64,000 nucleotides of DNA, taken from positions 20,607,460 to 20,671,459 of the forward strand of contig CM046341.1 in assembly GCA_025403435.1 (NCBI GenBank). The letters run 5' to 3'. The notes under the pieces were generated by a model that saw only the letters and a program-made list of their open reading frames with translations, was not told the DNA's origin and searched no databases. Below are positions 23,765-35,571 of this stretch, piece after piece; the stretch's first letter is position 1, and each line of letters starts with the position of its first letter. A program made the position numbers and the translations under genes. This stretch comes from Artocarpus heterophyllus. Its lineage: Eukaryota; Streptophyta; Magnoliopsida; Rosales; Moraceae.

Positions 23765-26692
23765 TGTGACGACTTGATTGTTTCGAGCCATTACTTAACA
23801 CTTTTGTTTACTTAAACTTACTTAGTTATAAAAATATGGATTAATTTTTTTAAACTTAAAACATGAAATTTATAGTAACATATATACAGATATATCTTAT
23901 TCCATACATACTAAAAATTTGTACATTACTTGTCTCACTCCTCCATACTTAAACTTTCTCACAAAACATTATTCACATCACCATAATAAACTTATAACGT
24001 AATACTTATAGTTTCAAACTAGTGGAACTTTTTGGAGCGGTATCTATATTCATGTCTACGCAGTTGCTCAAGAGCTCAACAATAAAATCTATTATAGCCA
24101 CTTGGTAGGATTTCCTATAGCATCAAGTAACTAGGTGAGATATTGCTCAATAAGTTTAAATATTTTCCTCTATGCATGATCCAACTATGCTTACTCATAA
24201 ACTTTATTTATTTATTTCATAATCTTAACTTGAATTATATGCCCAATTGTACACACCAAATGCACATAAGGGTCATCATAACATTGAGACCGTATCATAA
24301 CTTGAAACTCCTCTTGAATCTAGAGGTTGGTATGACACCTTTTTATCTTATCTGGTGAATTATTTTATCAGTCCTTTAAATTATAGTGATATACCATTTA
24401 TAATGCTTTGATAACTTGAATATGCGTAACAAATGCACTTCGTAAAATAATACAAAATTATATTTGAAAATTATTTTACCATATCGTAGGTGGGGTTTGA
24501 ACTTACTTTAATTCAACATTGTGTTATCCTTGCTATTTGATGAAGTGTCCTACTTGGACAGTATCTTGTTGTTAGCTAACTTATTTATTATCAAACTACA
24601 AGTTGAAAACTAAACAAAAGTTAGGCACTTAATCTCATCGTTAGTTGGTTCACTTGAAACCTAAGCATTACATAACTCAATTTTCTCATTCATGTTGTAA
24701 TCCCAATGCTAATGGGTTACAGAAAAATTCCTACTAAAGGATGTTTTTCTAATTCAGACATTTCGGGGCCCATCTAGGTTGTTTTTATGAAAAATGACGA
24801 TTTAGCCCTTGACTGGACTTAGAAAACTTTTTGAACTCCTTTTAGTTAAAAACTTGCATTTCCTTGCTTGTTCACAATGGTGCAAGAAAATCAAAACAGT
24901 AGTTTTCTTTTTACAATAAAAATCCAGTTTAACAAAACTTTATGGTTTTTACTCGAAGTATGAAAATCTTGATATTTTGCCCTCAAACAAAAAACAACCA
25001 TTTTATATTGTTGTGCTCGATTTTTTTGTAAGAATTAAAACTCTCAAAACTATCTAAGTCAAATTCTTTCTAATTCTTTGTGATTAAAGATTTATAAAAT
25101 TCATAACTCATAAACCATTTCATAATCCATCTATAATATTTAGCAGTTTTGTTGAATTCTACAACTTTTGTGTTTAACTTTCCTTAAATGTTATGGTAGA
25201 GTTTTTGGCAAATTTTCAATTTTGCAAAACTTAGAACTCAAAGTTTTAGTGTGATCTAATTGAAATTTTATAAAACTTTGTTCACAAAAATCATTTATTT
25301 CGTTGTTTTCGTAAATTTCATGTTTTGTCAAAAAAATAAATCGGCCTTTAAGTTCACCAAAACCATCATTCTTTGAAAATTATAAAAACTTTGTTTTGAA
25401 GCAAAGTTTTCCAAACTTTCTTTTTAAGCATTTAAAGCCCTAGTTTCTAACATCCATCATCGCCATCATACATAAAACACATACCATCATCATTCCACAG
25501 AGTCCATTTTACATGCCATAGTCCAACACTGCAACAAAACATACATAAAACTCATAGAAAAGCCCACAAAATTCCAATGCTAGGTTTAGGGTTTTTACCA
25601 TAGATTTCTTAAGCTTTAAAGTCTTCCATTATGGTACCCCAGACCTTGTTATTCCCTCTTAAAACACCATGACAAATCTCATCAAAACCGTATCCAAAAC
25701 TTGAAGAAAATCACTAAAACCCATAAGAAAAAGTTGAGACTTTGACCTCCAAAAGTGCCAATGTTTGATCACTAACGCATGAAATTGCTTCTAAACTTGA
25801 TTGGAGGGTGAATTTTTGAAACATATTAAGAGGAAATGGAGAGGCTAAAATTGTTTTTAGAGAATAAAAAATGGCTTGTTTTGAATGCGTGTATGAAGAA
25901 AATGATGGTGACAAACTTTTGATCTTATTACTTAAATCCCCTTTTACAATTTTAGCTTAACTTTGGGCTGAATTGCAATTAAAACTTTTGTCCCCACCAC
26001 ACAAGGAAAATCGAGTGTAGTCATTGGTAAGGTGGCCAAATTTTCCACCTTTCATGTATAACTGGTGGGTCCCACCACCTTTTACATATTATAAATTTAT
26101 ACTGTATTGTATTTTTCTTATAGTCTCAGTGTAAAACTGAGAAGATATTAGCTTTAACAATCTAAAATTATACCAAATTACTTTTTACCCATACTGTGTA
26201 ATCCCAACATAGTACTTCACCTATTTGTGTATGGACAATTTCTATATAATTACATTATTCTGTGCACTATTCTCTTTTGTGTGTCTCTTTATACTATATT
26301 CTAACAACTATTGGACTACAGACCGAAAGTCTTATACCACTTTAACTGACTGGTAAATGAACAATTTTTACACTATTTTAGACTATAACATGATTTTCTA
26401 CTTTAATTAGCAAATTACTCTTCATATATTTATATCACAAAAATTAGAATTAATATGACATAAATTTCATCTTAAGGGTATGTTACAAATTTTTGAGTAT
26501 TTAAGCTCACAAAATTCACACATTTTAAAATACTCCATATTGCACAAAATTGGACATAACGCACATATAAAAGTTTTTATAATTAATTAACATTATGTCA
26601 TATTTAACAAAAATATGAATTGTCAATGAAATTCACTATTTAAATCCAAATTAAATTCTAGATTTAAACTAATGAAATTTTCCGTCATTACA
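23765..26692 (-). mobile_element. Gypsy-type solo LTR inside copia I integrase
   Basis: A 2928-bp LTR starting on the plus strand TGTGACGACTTG and ending CCGTCATTACA. Its minus-strand end, GTCGTCACA, matches the end of the LTR at 52174-55912. The flanks CTATA (23760-23764) and TTATA (26693-26697) are a 5-bp target duplication with one change. Removing the LTR rejoins the copia integrase frame exactly, which confirms both boundaries. The CTCCTCTTGA/GAGGTTGGTATGACACC block near 24310 is shared with 62623-63265. No coding content was seen; open frames in it are chance. Confidence 0.88.
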
Positions 26693-26697
26693 TTATA

Positions 26698-27500
26698 TGC
26701 CCTGGAAATTTCAGCATTCCCTACAAAAACACATTTATTTCCTTCCCTAAAATACATCAAGTTTGGTTTCTTTCCTTTTCATATTTCATATGAAGAGACA
26801 TGTGTTTTCATAGAAGTGATCCTATTATGAACATGTCATGCAACAAGTAAAGCTTCCCTCCATAAGTTATTTGTTATTTTACCATTAAGAAGCATAGAGT
26901 TAATCATATATGTGAAGATCCTATTCTTTCTTTCAGCCAAACCATTTTGTTGAGGAGTTAAAAGGGTGGACTTTTGGTGAATAATACCATGCTTTTCATA
27001 AAAAGCATCAAACTCTTTTGAAAAATATTCACCTCCTCTATCACTTCGAATCCTTTAGGTCTTTCTCTGTTTTTGGTTCTTAACTTCAGCCTTGAATAGT
27101 TTAAGCTTATCAAAGGCTTCATCTTTTGTTCTAATCAAGTACACATATGAATCTAGAATAATCATCAATGAAAAGTGTTTTCTTACTTCTCCTATCAAAA
27201 AACCATTATACTCACATATATTACTATGAATTAAATCCAATATTTGAATATTTCATTCGGCTTTAGGAAAGAGTTTCTTAATCATCTTTGCATTTATGCA
27301 CATCTCACACTCATCCTTTTTTCATCTTTACAATTAATCAAACCATGTTTAGATATGTATTTCAAAGATCTAAAGTTTAAGTGTGCTAAACATGCATACC
27401 AAACATCAAAAAATCAACCATATAAGCATAATTTATTACGTTATTATTGTTAATGCTTAGTTTGTACATTCCATCACAAGAATATCACTTTTGCCAAATG
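26698..27500 (-). pseudogene. Copia I integrase remnant
   Basis: Reading on the minus strand, 27240-27055 starts the core (MDLIHSNICEYNGF, MIILDSYVYLI, FKLFKAEV-type sequence). About 27050-26950 carries RGEYFSKEFDAF and TPQQNGLAERKN with the catalytic E. The region to 26698 gives LLVACHVHNRI, CVFVGNAEISRAY and the break made by the solo LTR. Motifs around the second D are recognisable but a stop lies just before them. It would integrate element cDNA. It is interrupted and frameshifted. Confidence 0.85.
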
Positions 27501-28660
27501 ACCTATTCTTAGATCTGATTCAAGTATTGCCCTCAAGTACAATCGTAATCCTATTCTTACACATAAGACTTTTAGTTACAAGATTATTTTTAATTTTGGG
27601 AACATAGAAGATATTGTTCAAGGTCACTTTCTTCCCGAAAGAAAAGTTAATCTCCACCACACCTTTCTTGGCAGCCACCGTTGCATCATGGCTTCCCATG
27701 AGAACTCTTTGTCCTTCCTTTTCCACTACATATGATCCGATTGTTGGTTCTAAAGTCAAGCCACCAATCGGAAGACTTCATTGTAGCCATGTTGTTTTCG
27801 GTAATCATGTTAATTTCCATTTCTGAGACTATAATACATATCTCTTTGGATTTTTTTTTTGACAACATTGGCTTGTTGGAGTTATTTTGGCGATGGCCTT
27901 TTTTTCCACAAAAAAAAAAAAAAACAACTATCAGAAAATTCCTTTGGGCCTTCACTAGACTTGTAAACTTCTTGTTATTATTGACTTTGAAGTTATTTGA
28001 AAACTTACTAGCTTTGACGACATTAACTTTAAAGGAATCCATTATCTTTCCCTTAGGATCATGTGACTTAGTCTTTTCTTTGCTCTTCAAGTGTTTTTAA
28101 AGTTCCTTCAAGGTTATGTCATATCTTTGAAGAATGAGCTTCTTTTTATAATTGTTCCAACTTTGGGGTAATTTAGCACTAATAGCCCCCACATGAAACG
28201 ATTCAGAAAGCTCAACTTTTAATTCATGAAACTTAGTAACAATGACTTGTAATTCATATATTTGATCTAGAACAGACTTTGAATCAACCATAGTAAATTG
28301 CAAAAATTTTAGAATTAGGAATGGGTTCTTACCTTCCTTCTCGGTTTTGCATTTGTATTCGAGAGCATTTCATGTCTGCACCAGATACTCCATTGAGGTA
28401 TAGAGATCATAGAACCTATTGGAGAGATTATTGAGTATGTGTCCCCATCACATGACTTGATCATCTTCTTGCTTCTTCCTAGCAGCTTTGATTTCCCTTG
28501 AATCATCCTCCTTTAGTTCTGGAAGTGGCTCCAACTTCAGATCCATGACATAAGCGATCTTGAGGACGGTGAATAGGAAGAATAACTTTCCGTTCTAATG
28601 AGTAAAATTCATCCTATTAAAATGACCAAGTTGCACAATTGGATTAAGGAAAGATGCCAT
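27501..28660 (-). pseudogene. Copia I gag and protease remnant
   Basis: Gag starts near 28660 (ASFLNPIVQLGHFNRMNF). 28303-28097 has the gag helix region (FTMVDSKSVLDQIYELQV, KLPQSWNNYKKKL). 28090-27686 carries a decayed zinc knuckle (FFFCGKKGHRQNN, with the first and last Cys lost) and the protease site SDWWLDFRTNNRI, where the normal D-S-G-A is D-F-R-T. 27759-27520 continues the protease (VVEINFSFGKKVTLNNIFYV, PKIKNNLVTKSLM). Homopolymer runs at about 27850-27925 changed the frame. The normal order gag, knuckle, protease is kept. Confidence 0.85.
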
Positions 28661-28869
28661 ATTTTTTTAATCTTCATCGTAGTACATTAAAACCTTTAAG
28701 ATTGTTGGTGTATTTGAGTGTATAGAGAGAAAATGAAGGTTTGAATTTCTAGAAATAAAGATGGGTTTAAGGCGTATAAGTGCACTTTCCTTAAAGGTTC
28801 TATGCGCTCTTACTTCTCAAAGTTTGGTCATGATTTTTTGACAAATTACCTACAAGATCAACAAACCCT
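28661..28869 (-). other. Copia I leader between 5' LTR and gag
   Basis: About 210 bp, AT-rich. A standard copia primer site (TGGTATCAGAGC) is not visible next to the LTR, so the primer-binding site is either mutated or of another type. Confidence 0.5.
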
Positions 28870-29447
28870 TGAACACAATATTTAGCAATAATATTGTGTT
28901 CCAAAACAAGGAATTAGATCTATCAAAATTTTGGAGATTTAATAAAAGATAGGGGTGTCATTTCATAAATGGACGCAATCGGTTTAATCTCTATAACCTT
29001 TTACAAGTATGTCTTCATTTGTAAAAGTACCTATTCAAGTATCAATACAACTATTACAATGAATATATTTGTTACAAATAAGTGTTTAGGTTTGTATGAA
29101 AACATACAATCAATGAATTTACTAGTTTGAAACAACTAAAAAAAACACATTATTTCATCATATATAGGCATGGTCGAGCGCTGCGACACTAGTCAACATC
29201 AACAATTTTTTGTGTTGTAAATCATTGGGCGCCGCAACCTAGCACCAAGGCACCACACACCCAACTAAGGTGCTTGGTGCACTATCCCAAAAAATGCTTT
29301 TGATTACTTCCTACATCGTGGCCTCAAATATAAGCGTTGTGGCACTCGGAGCTGATTCTAAGCACATTAAAATTTGTATTTTCATGCAAATTTGTGTGAT
29401 ATTTGATCTCTAAAATTTGATAGAGACATATTAGAATCTCCTAACCA
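28870..29447 (-). repeat. Copia I 5' LTR
   Basis: About 578 bp, starting TGAACACAATATTT and ending CTCCTAACCA on the plus strand. It is homologous to 7880-8440. At its gag-proximal end lies a perfect 12-bp inverted repeat, GAACACAATATT (28871-28882) and AATATTGTGTTC (28890-28901), with a 7-nt loop. The other LTR lacks this repeat, having a shorter form of the segment. Confidence 0.78.
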
Positions 29448-30639
29448 AATGTACGCATATAGCTAGTGATAATACAAGCTATAAAGTTTTTGATAAATTT
29501 TATGAATTCCACCTCAATTATGTCATTTATGTCAATATGTCCCCTGAAATTTAAAATATACATGTTGCACCTCTCATCTATAGTACATCTATAGCTTCAT
29601 TTACCTCCCAAATTATGAAACGTTTTTTTTTGTTTTTTTTTATTTTTTGTTTTGTTTTGTTTTTTTTTAATTTTTTGTTTTGTGCTTTGTTTTTTTAATA
29701 GATTACGCATGCAATGCATATATGGCGGTGAAATTTGTCAATATCTTTTAACCTTAAACTAATGTGATAGAATTAGATCCATTCTCCACGTTTTTGCCCT
29801 ATTTTCTTGCTTTAAGAAACTGCTTTAAGGAGAGAATATATATGAAGTGTTGTGCCCAACTAATTTATTTGGAACAAAACACATTCCTAAACTCCTAAAT
29901 GTTATATCCCATCTTAAACGAAGTGACATCTCAATAATTTTGTCTAAAAAATAGCATGTTTCAAAGTTTAAGAGATAAATCTTGAGATCTATAATAGATT
30001 TAGGGCCATAACACATGTTTTAAAGGTCGAGTGGTATATTAACATAAGTGACATAAATTAAGGAGAATTCATAATATATATATATATATATATTAACAAA
30101 TATATTTGATATTTATCATTCTTAATACTTGCAAAATTTTGTTTAATGTAACATAATTTTTTTCTATGCCAAAACATTGTTTACATCTCGAATAAAAAAG
30201 GATTAGAGCTGTGCCCATTAGCATAGTAGCACAACATGACATAACATGCATTTGGCATTGCACATTATTTCATGACCTGTTCTTCGCATACCCCAATTGC
30301 ATGAGCCTTGTTAGGCTTAAGTGTGGAGCACGTTGGGCTGAATATGTTGGGCTAGGCATGACATGATGAATAGCATGACATAGAGTGACACAACCATATA
30401 AAGGACACGACATGACATGACTTGACATAACATGATATGATAAAACACGTCAGCACGCTAGGCATGATATATTTGATACAAAATTTACACTTTAAATGTT
30501 TGAGACAAATTAAATACACTATATGTTTGATGCAAACTATATACAATTTTATTTCATGTGCTTGTTTTTTCATTTACAAAGAACCTCACATTAAATAAAT
30601 AAAAATTGTGTAACCCACACATTAGTTTTGGTTTAAATG
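29448..30639. other. Unassigned AT-rich spacer
   Basis: About 1.2 kb between copia I and copia C. It holds a T-rich low-complexity tract (29622-29698), a TA microsatellite (30071-30094) and a stretch at 30220-30470 full of ACATGACA/GACACGACATGAC words that resembles decayed MITE sequence of the type seen at 58901. No gene was recognised. Confidence 0.5.
30071..30094. repeat. TA microsatellite
   Basis: About 11 TA units. Confidence 0.9.
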
Positions 30640-31031
30640 AATAGATCAAATTTACAATAAGATTATATATATGTCATAGAGAAGCACAACTAGTCACTGT
30701 GAGTGATGGTAAGGAAGATCCATTGAATTACAAGTTGGCAATGGAAGATTCTAATGAAGAAAAGTGGCTAAAAGCCATGAAATTCGAGATGGATTCTATG
30801 TATTCAAGCTTTGTCTAGCAACTTGTTGATTCTTTCGAATGGTAAAACCCAATGGCAACAAATAGATCTACAAAAGAAGAAAAAGAAATGGATAGAGAAG
30901 TAGGGACTTTCAAAAAAAGCCGAGCAGGCAAAGGTTATACTTAAAAAGGAAGGAGTTGACTTTGAAGAAACTTTCTCCCCGATTGCTATGCTTAAGTCCA
31001 TTCAAATACTCTTGTCCATTGTTACGCATTT
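30640..31031 (+). pseudogene. Copia C reverse transcriptase, first part
   Basis: Plus-strand copia hinge and RT start: EDPLNYKLAMEDSNEEKW, KAMKFEMDSMYS, WIDREVGTF-type degenerate sequence, then AKGYTXKEGVDFEETFSP and IAMLKSIQILLSI. A stop follows MYSSF, and bases are lost in the next stretch. The frame ends at 31031 where the 6-kb Athila-like element begins, and resumes at 37063 with one copy of the 5-bp duplication removed. No upstream gag, protease or integrase of this element is present, so it was truncated before or after insertion. Confidence 0.85.
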
Positions 31032-32580
31032 TGATAAGTGCATAATTTGACATATTTTTATATCAGTCTTTCTTGTCTTTATTTTGTTATTTTTTTGAGT
31101 TTTATCATGTTTGTTTGTGTTGTGTTTTAATACCAAGGAGTGACAAGAGGATTAAAAATGAGGATTTTAGAGCTTCGAGATCATATATGTTCAATTTGGA
31201 ATTCATCAGAGGTCATAGAACAAGATTCAGGAAAGAAACGGATGAAAACCAAGCAAAACAAGCCAAGAGGCCAAGAACTTGGGCACTGCAATGCCAACTT
31301 TGGGTGTCGCAGCACCTGTGTGTGAACCAATACTGCGGTACCAACATGCACAAATAACAAAGATTAGTAGTGACAAGAGCACGCCCATGCAAAGGGGCTG
31401 TGCTCTAATGCGCTTAAGGTAGGTTTTCAACCTAAATTGTGCTCCAACATGTCCACACAAAGGAGAGTTGCACTCCCACATAACCATTTAGATTTTAGCT
31501 CCATTTTTGACCTAGAAAAGATTCCAAGTTACCCATTTTCATCCTCCAATTAAGGCCTATAAATACCATACTTAGAAGCACAAAACGCCATTAGTTTTCA
31601 TTAGTATTTGCTAAGTTTTTCTAGCCACCTTAGGAGATGAAAAAAAAAAAAGAAGAAAAAGAGGAGAATCAAGTGGTAGATTTGAATAGGATCATCTACG
31701 TAGAGTTTTTTGAAGACCATCATAGTTCTTTCTTTCCTTCTCTCTTTTAATTAGATTTTTTTTTTATTTTCTTTTCAATTACGTTAGTTTAATTTTGTTT
31801 TTGGTTGAAGGAAAATTCAAAACCCTAGATTATATGATTAATTTTTAGAATTATTTTTCAATTTTCTAATTGATTATTTATGTTTTTCTATAAATATTAT
31901 TTATAATTATTGTCTTGTTTGTTTGGTGGCCAACTAAATAGGACATAAATTTAATCTATTGCTAGATTGGAATGCTTGATCCTTAATTATCTTATTATTC
32001 TAAACATTTGTAGCAAATTGCAAGATATGCTTATGGAAGTTTTTGTTTTAATTGCATTGAGGAACATAACCTAGGTGAAATAATCTGAGCTTGTGTGATT
32101 GTTGCCTTAATCAACCTATCTTTCTTATCTTAATGCTTCCATTGAATTGAATCTAAAGAGCTTATTCTAGGTTATTTGAGGGAAAGAGATTAAGTGAAGT
32201 GCTTCTTTTGTTTAACAACAAATAAAGGAAATATTAGGATAATAAAGTTGTTGTTATCTATGGTTGGTACTTTCAACAGAAAATTAGGAATAGTTCTGTA
32301 ACTAATTGTATGGTTACTGTTTAGTGGCAGTGAATGATCTTTTAACGATTTTATTATTATTATTTTATCTTATTTTATTTCATTGTGTTTTCTTTTATTT
32401 AATTATTTAATTAAAATCAAAACTCCCAATTTTATGTTTAGTTTTATTGAGTCTAGATTTCAACGTCGATAACTAGTCAACTAGACCCAATCCTCTGCAA
32501 AAACGATCCTTAATCATTACTATACTTTATTATGACTATAGTTTAAGTAGGGTTTAATTTGGTGCTCCCTTTGAACCTAT
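31032..32580 (+). repeat. Athila 2 left LTR
   Basis: Starts TGATAAGTGCATAATTTGAC. It aligns with 35572-37062 over its whole length (GATCATATATGTTCA, GTGGCCAACTAAATAGGAC, TTATCTTAATGCTTCCATTG). The 3' end is placed just before the primer site, within about 10 bp. The two LTRs differ at many positions, so the insertion is not recent. Confidence 0.83.
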
Positions 32581-32584
32581 AATT

Positions 32585-32604
32585 TTGGCACTAGTTGTTA
32601 GGGG
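32585..32604 (+). other. Athila 2 primer-binding site
   Basis: TGGCACTAGTTGTTAGGGG right after the left LTR, a mutated version of the Athila TGGCGCCGTTGCCGGGGA site. It fixes the strand and the lineage of the element. Confidence 0.75.
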
Positions 32605-33069
32605 TTGTTTATCTAATTAATTGGTTATTTGTGTTTGTGTTTGTTTTTATTAATTTTAATTAACTTTCATTTTGCGTTTTTAATTTTTGTCCTTGTCTTT
32701 ATTTTGTATGAGGTACTTCAAGATATTACATCCACGGGTCCTCACAAGTTTTGCCCAATAAGACTAGGAGCCGTTCTATAATGCTCAGTGGAAATATAAA
32801 TATTTACTCATTCGGTATCCATATCATGGGTTCTCAAAGGAGTGGCAACTTCAATTCTTCCTCAACAGCTTATGTGTGACAACAAGACATTAGATTGAAA
32901 AGGGCAATGGTACCATCTTTTTTTACCAACAATTTGTGGGTGAAGCCTACTTTATGTTGAAAGACATGGCCGAGTATGATCAATGGAATTTGAATTTTTC
33001 AAGGACCAACTAAGGTTAGGAAGACGATTACTATAATTTGGACCATGGGTTGACACTCGACCTTATGAT

Positions 33070-33764
33070 ATGAGGGTAGAAGCCATCAATAGAGGGGCCT
33101 TGTTGGACCAACCATCTATAGTTATATCTCTTAAAGACATTGTCAAAGCTTTGGTTGCTAACAATGTACAATTTGAACAAGAGATAACTACAAGCATCCA
33201 AAATTTTCAAGGTTTTGTTGATCATTTGGCTAGCATTGTCAGTAAGTTGGAGGAACAAGGTCATTAATAAAATAGTTGAAAATATGTTGTGGCATGATGA
33301 CGAAGATGACTCAAACAACTTAGGTTGGGAGAGTAATTTGCCTAACATAGGAGCTTTATGGGAATTTGAGCCTCTAGAGAAGATCAAGCCTTAGATGAAC
33401 ATCTAGAATCCTTGGCATTGTTTTATCTTAACACTTTGACACTCATGTGGTTGAAACCGATGTATACCTTATAAGTCACAAAATTTCCATTTAAAATCAT
33501 GAATTCTATGAAGATCAAATCTCAAGCATGGTTTTGAAGAATCAAGTGGAGAGTGAAGAGCAATTGGAAGGGTTGTTATTTGAGGAATATGAAGCCAAAT
33601 CACAAGACTCATTAGAGGATAAAAAAGCATATGAGACCATCAATTTGAACTCATCAATGGTACTAACATATACACCACTAGCGGATCCCTACTTCCTATT
33701 AATGCCACCTTCACCATATTGCATCCTCTTTAAACTTAGGCATGAAATGGTGTTCTCCTCCTAA
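33070..33764 (+). pseudogene. Athila 2 weak gag-like frames
   Basis: 33070-33267 reads as a helical 65-residue stretch (VKALVANNVQFEQEITTSI, NFQGFVDHLASIVSKLEEQ) like the coiled C-terminal part of Athila gag. 33528-33764 is an acidic 78-residue frame (QVESEEQLEGLLFEEYEAK) with no known motif. Neither has a zinc knuckle or protease. Both lie where gag would be expected. The gag assignment is an inference from position and the QNF..L-type helix. Confidence 0.4.
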
Positions 33765-35571
33765 GCATATTCATTGAAGTTGAGTCAAGTTGGTGTGATA
33801 TGCAAACATACTCAATAAGTTGGTGTAATATGCAAAAATATTCAATATCCTACCAAGCTTGAGGATATTTACGATGAAGACCTATATGTGTTGTTCTATG
33901 ACATTCCAAGGGCAAAAGCTACTCTTTGATAACTGCTTTTCCAAGTCAGACACTAAACCAAGTGCTTTATGTGAGGTAATCAAACAGCTGGAGAGTACGA
34001 TAAAACAAACTTGATCTTTCCAACTTTCCTTCATCTTTATCTTTTTTATTATTTTATTGTTTTTCTTGTTTTGTTTTGTTTTTGTTTTTCTCTTTTCTTC
34101 TATGCTTAGTCTTACATTGAGGACAATGTAAGGATTAACTGTGGGGAGAAGGATTTAGGGCTTAAGAATTTATTTTTAGGTTTTTATTTGTTTGCTTCAA
34201 AAATTAAAAGATTTATAAAAACTTTTCATTTTTTTTTAATTTTAGTTTTAGGTTTTTGGGTTTTGTTTTAGATTTTAGGTTTTTGAGTCTTGGGAAGCTT
34301 TTCAAATTCTTTGATGAGAACTGAGTTTAATTTTTATGGCCTTGATTAATTACGTGTAATATTTTGAATCTTGATATTATTCTTTAGTTGATATGTTTTT
34401 ATGGTAATTATACACACATCATTTTTCACAATAGTCATGTTATTTGGTATAGAGACTCACATGCTAGAATGAGTTGATTCTTATACTCTCACTTTAACTA
34501 TCACTTTGATTTTGACATGCAGGGTTACACATTATAGCTCTTCCCAAGGCCTTTCGAAGAGAATGAATGATCAAGCTTCACTTGAAAAATGATTAAGGCA
34601 TTAGAATCTGAAGCACCAAGACCAAATCAACCAGAGCCCTAACTGATGTCCCAAGAGAATATCCCCCTATTAAGCCAGTTTAAGCCTTCATATAAATCTT
34701 TTTCTTTGGCTAACCTCATGTTCTTGCCTTGCCCATTTATATTTATATCTTACCCTTGTTCTAAAGTTGAATTGGAGCATTAAAGACTTATTTTCATGTA
34801 CAAGGCAAATTTTGCAAGAACTTGGGATGGGAACGTAAGAAAAGTGTGGGAGAGAGTACAAATCGAGGGATAAGGGAAATTTTTGTAAGGATAGCTAAAA
34901 AAAAAAAAGAAAAATGGGAGAAAAATATTTCAAGAAAAAAAATAAAAAAAGAAAGAAAAAAGGAAATAAATATCTTGTGCTTTCACATCTTTATTTTTGG
35001 GTGTTATAAAGTTAGTCAGAATGAAGCAAAGACCTAACACAATGAAATTAGACCTATGTCTTTACTTGTATAGGTTTTGAGCGATTTTTTTGGAAGATTT
35101 TACAATGTTTAGGGCTCCACGAAGTTTTTAGAACCCTTGTGATATCCATACCTTTCTTCCTCTTAGCCACTACCTCTTGGCCTTATTATAACCTTTATTG
35201 AAGACCTTTTGATTTCGGGTAATGCTTTTGGCGTATTAGAGATTCATACCAATGAAAAAGTCTATGATGTCCCCTCTTTAGAAATTGGATGATTGTTTTT
35301 GTGTAAATTATGAGTATGTACTTGTTCAAAGCATGTATAATATAATAATTGCTGACATTGACTATTTCACACACGCACAGAGTATGATTATTGTAGGATC
35401 TATTGGGTTTAGAATGATTATGGATTTAACTTAATGCTTTTTTTTAAATTATTTTAAGGCTATATCTTTCATTGTTATCTCAGACTAACTTGGAAGGTTA
35501 GTGTTTCTCTGTCCTTTCATTTGTGTTTAGGTTTTTCTTAAGGACTAGCAAAAGATAAGTGTAGGAAAGTC
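33765..35571 (+). other. Athila 2 noncoding 3' internal region
   Basis: About 1.8 kb without pol domains. 34111-34132 is a perfect hairpin (CTTACATTG, loop AGGA, CAATGTAAG) followed by AACTGTGGGGAGAAGG, a phrase I recall from Athila-type 3' regions. A purine-rich stretch, GATAAGTGTAGGAAAGTC, stands directly before the right LTR and is the likely polypurine tract. Confidence 0.6.
34111..34132 (+). other. Perfect 9-bp hairpin in Athila 2
   Basis: CTTACATTG and CAATGTAAG separated by AGGA. Its conservation in a decayed element suggests a structural RNA or DNA role; the role is unknown. Confidence 0.8.

Larger units (their letters stand above)
7880..29447 (-). mobile_element. Copia I: a copia retrotransposon split into three parts
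   Basis: Read on the minus strand, the order is 5' LTR (28870-29447), leader, gag, protease and integrase (28660 to 26698), a solo LTR insertion (23765-26692), hinge (23759 to 23494), a 13-kb block of later insertions (10431-23493), RT and RNase H (10420 to 8941), a polypurine tract and the 3' LTR (8440 to 7880). The two LTRs are clearly homologous over about 560 bp and both lie in the expected places, which argues for one element rather than two. About 80 bp of coding sequence between hinge and RT is missing, so the 13-kb interruption came with a small deletion. All domains are decayed. The expected 5-bp duplication at the outer ends is not visible. Confidence 0.8.
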
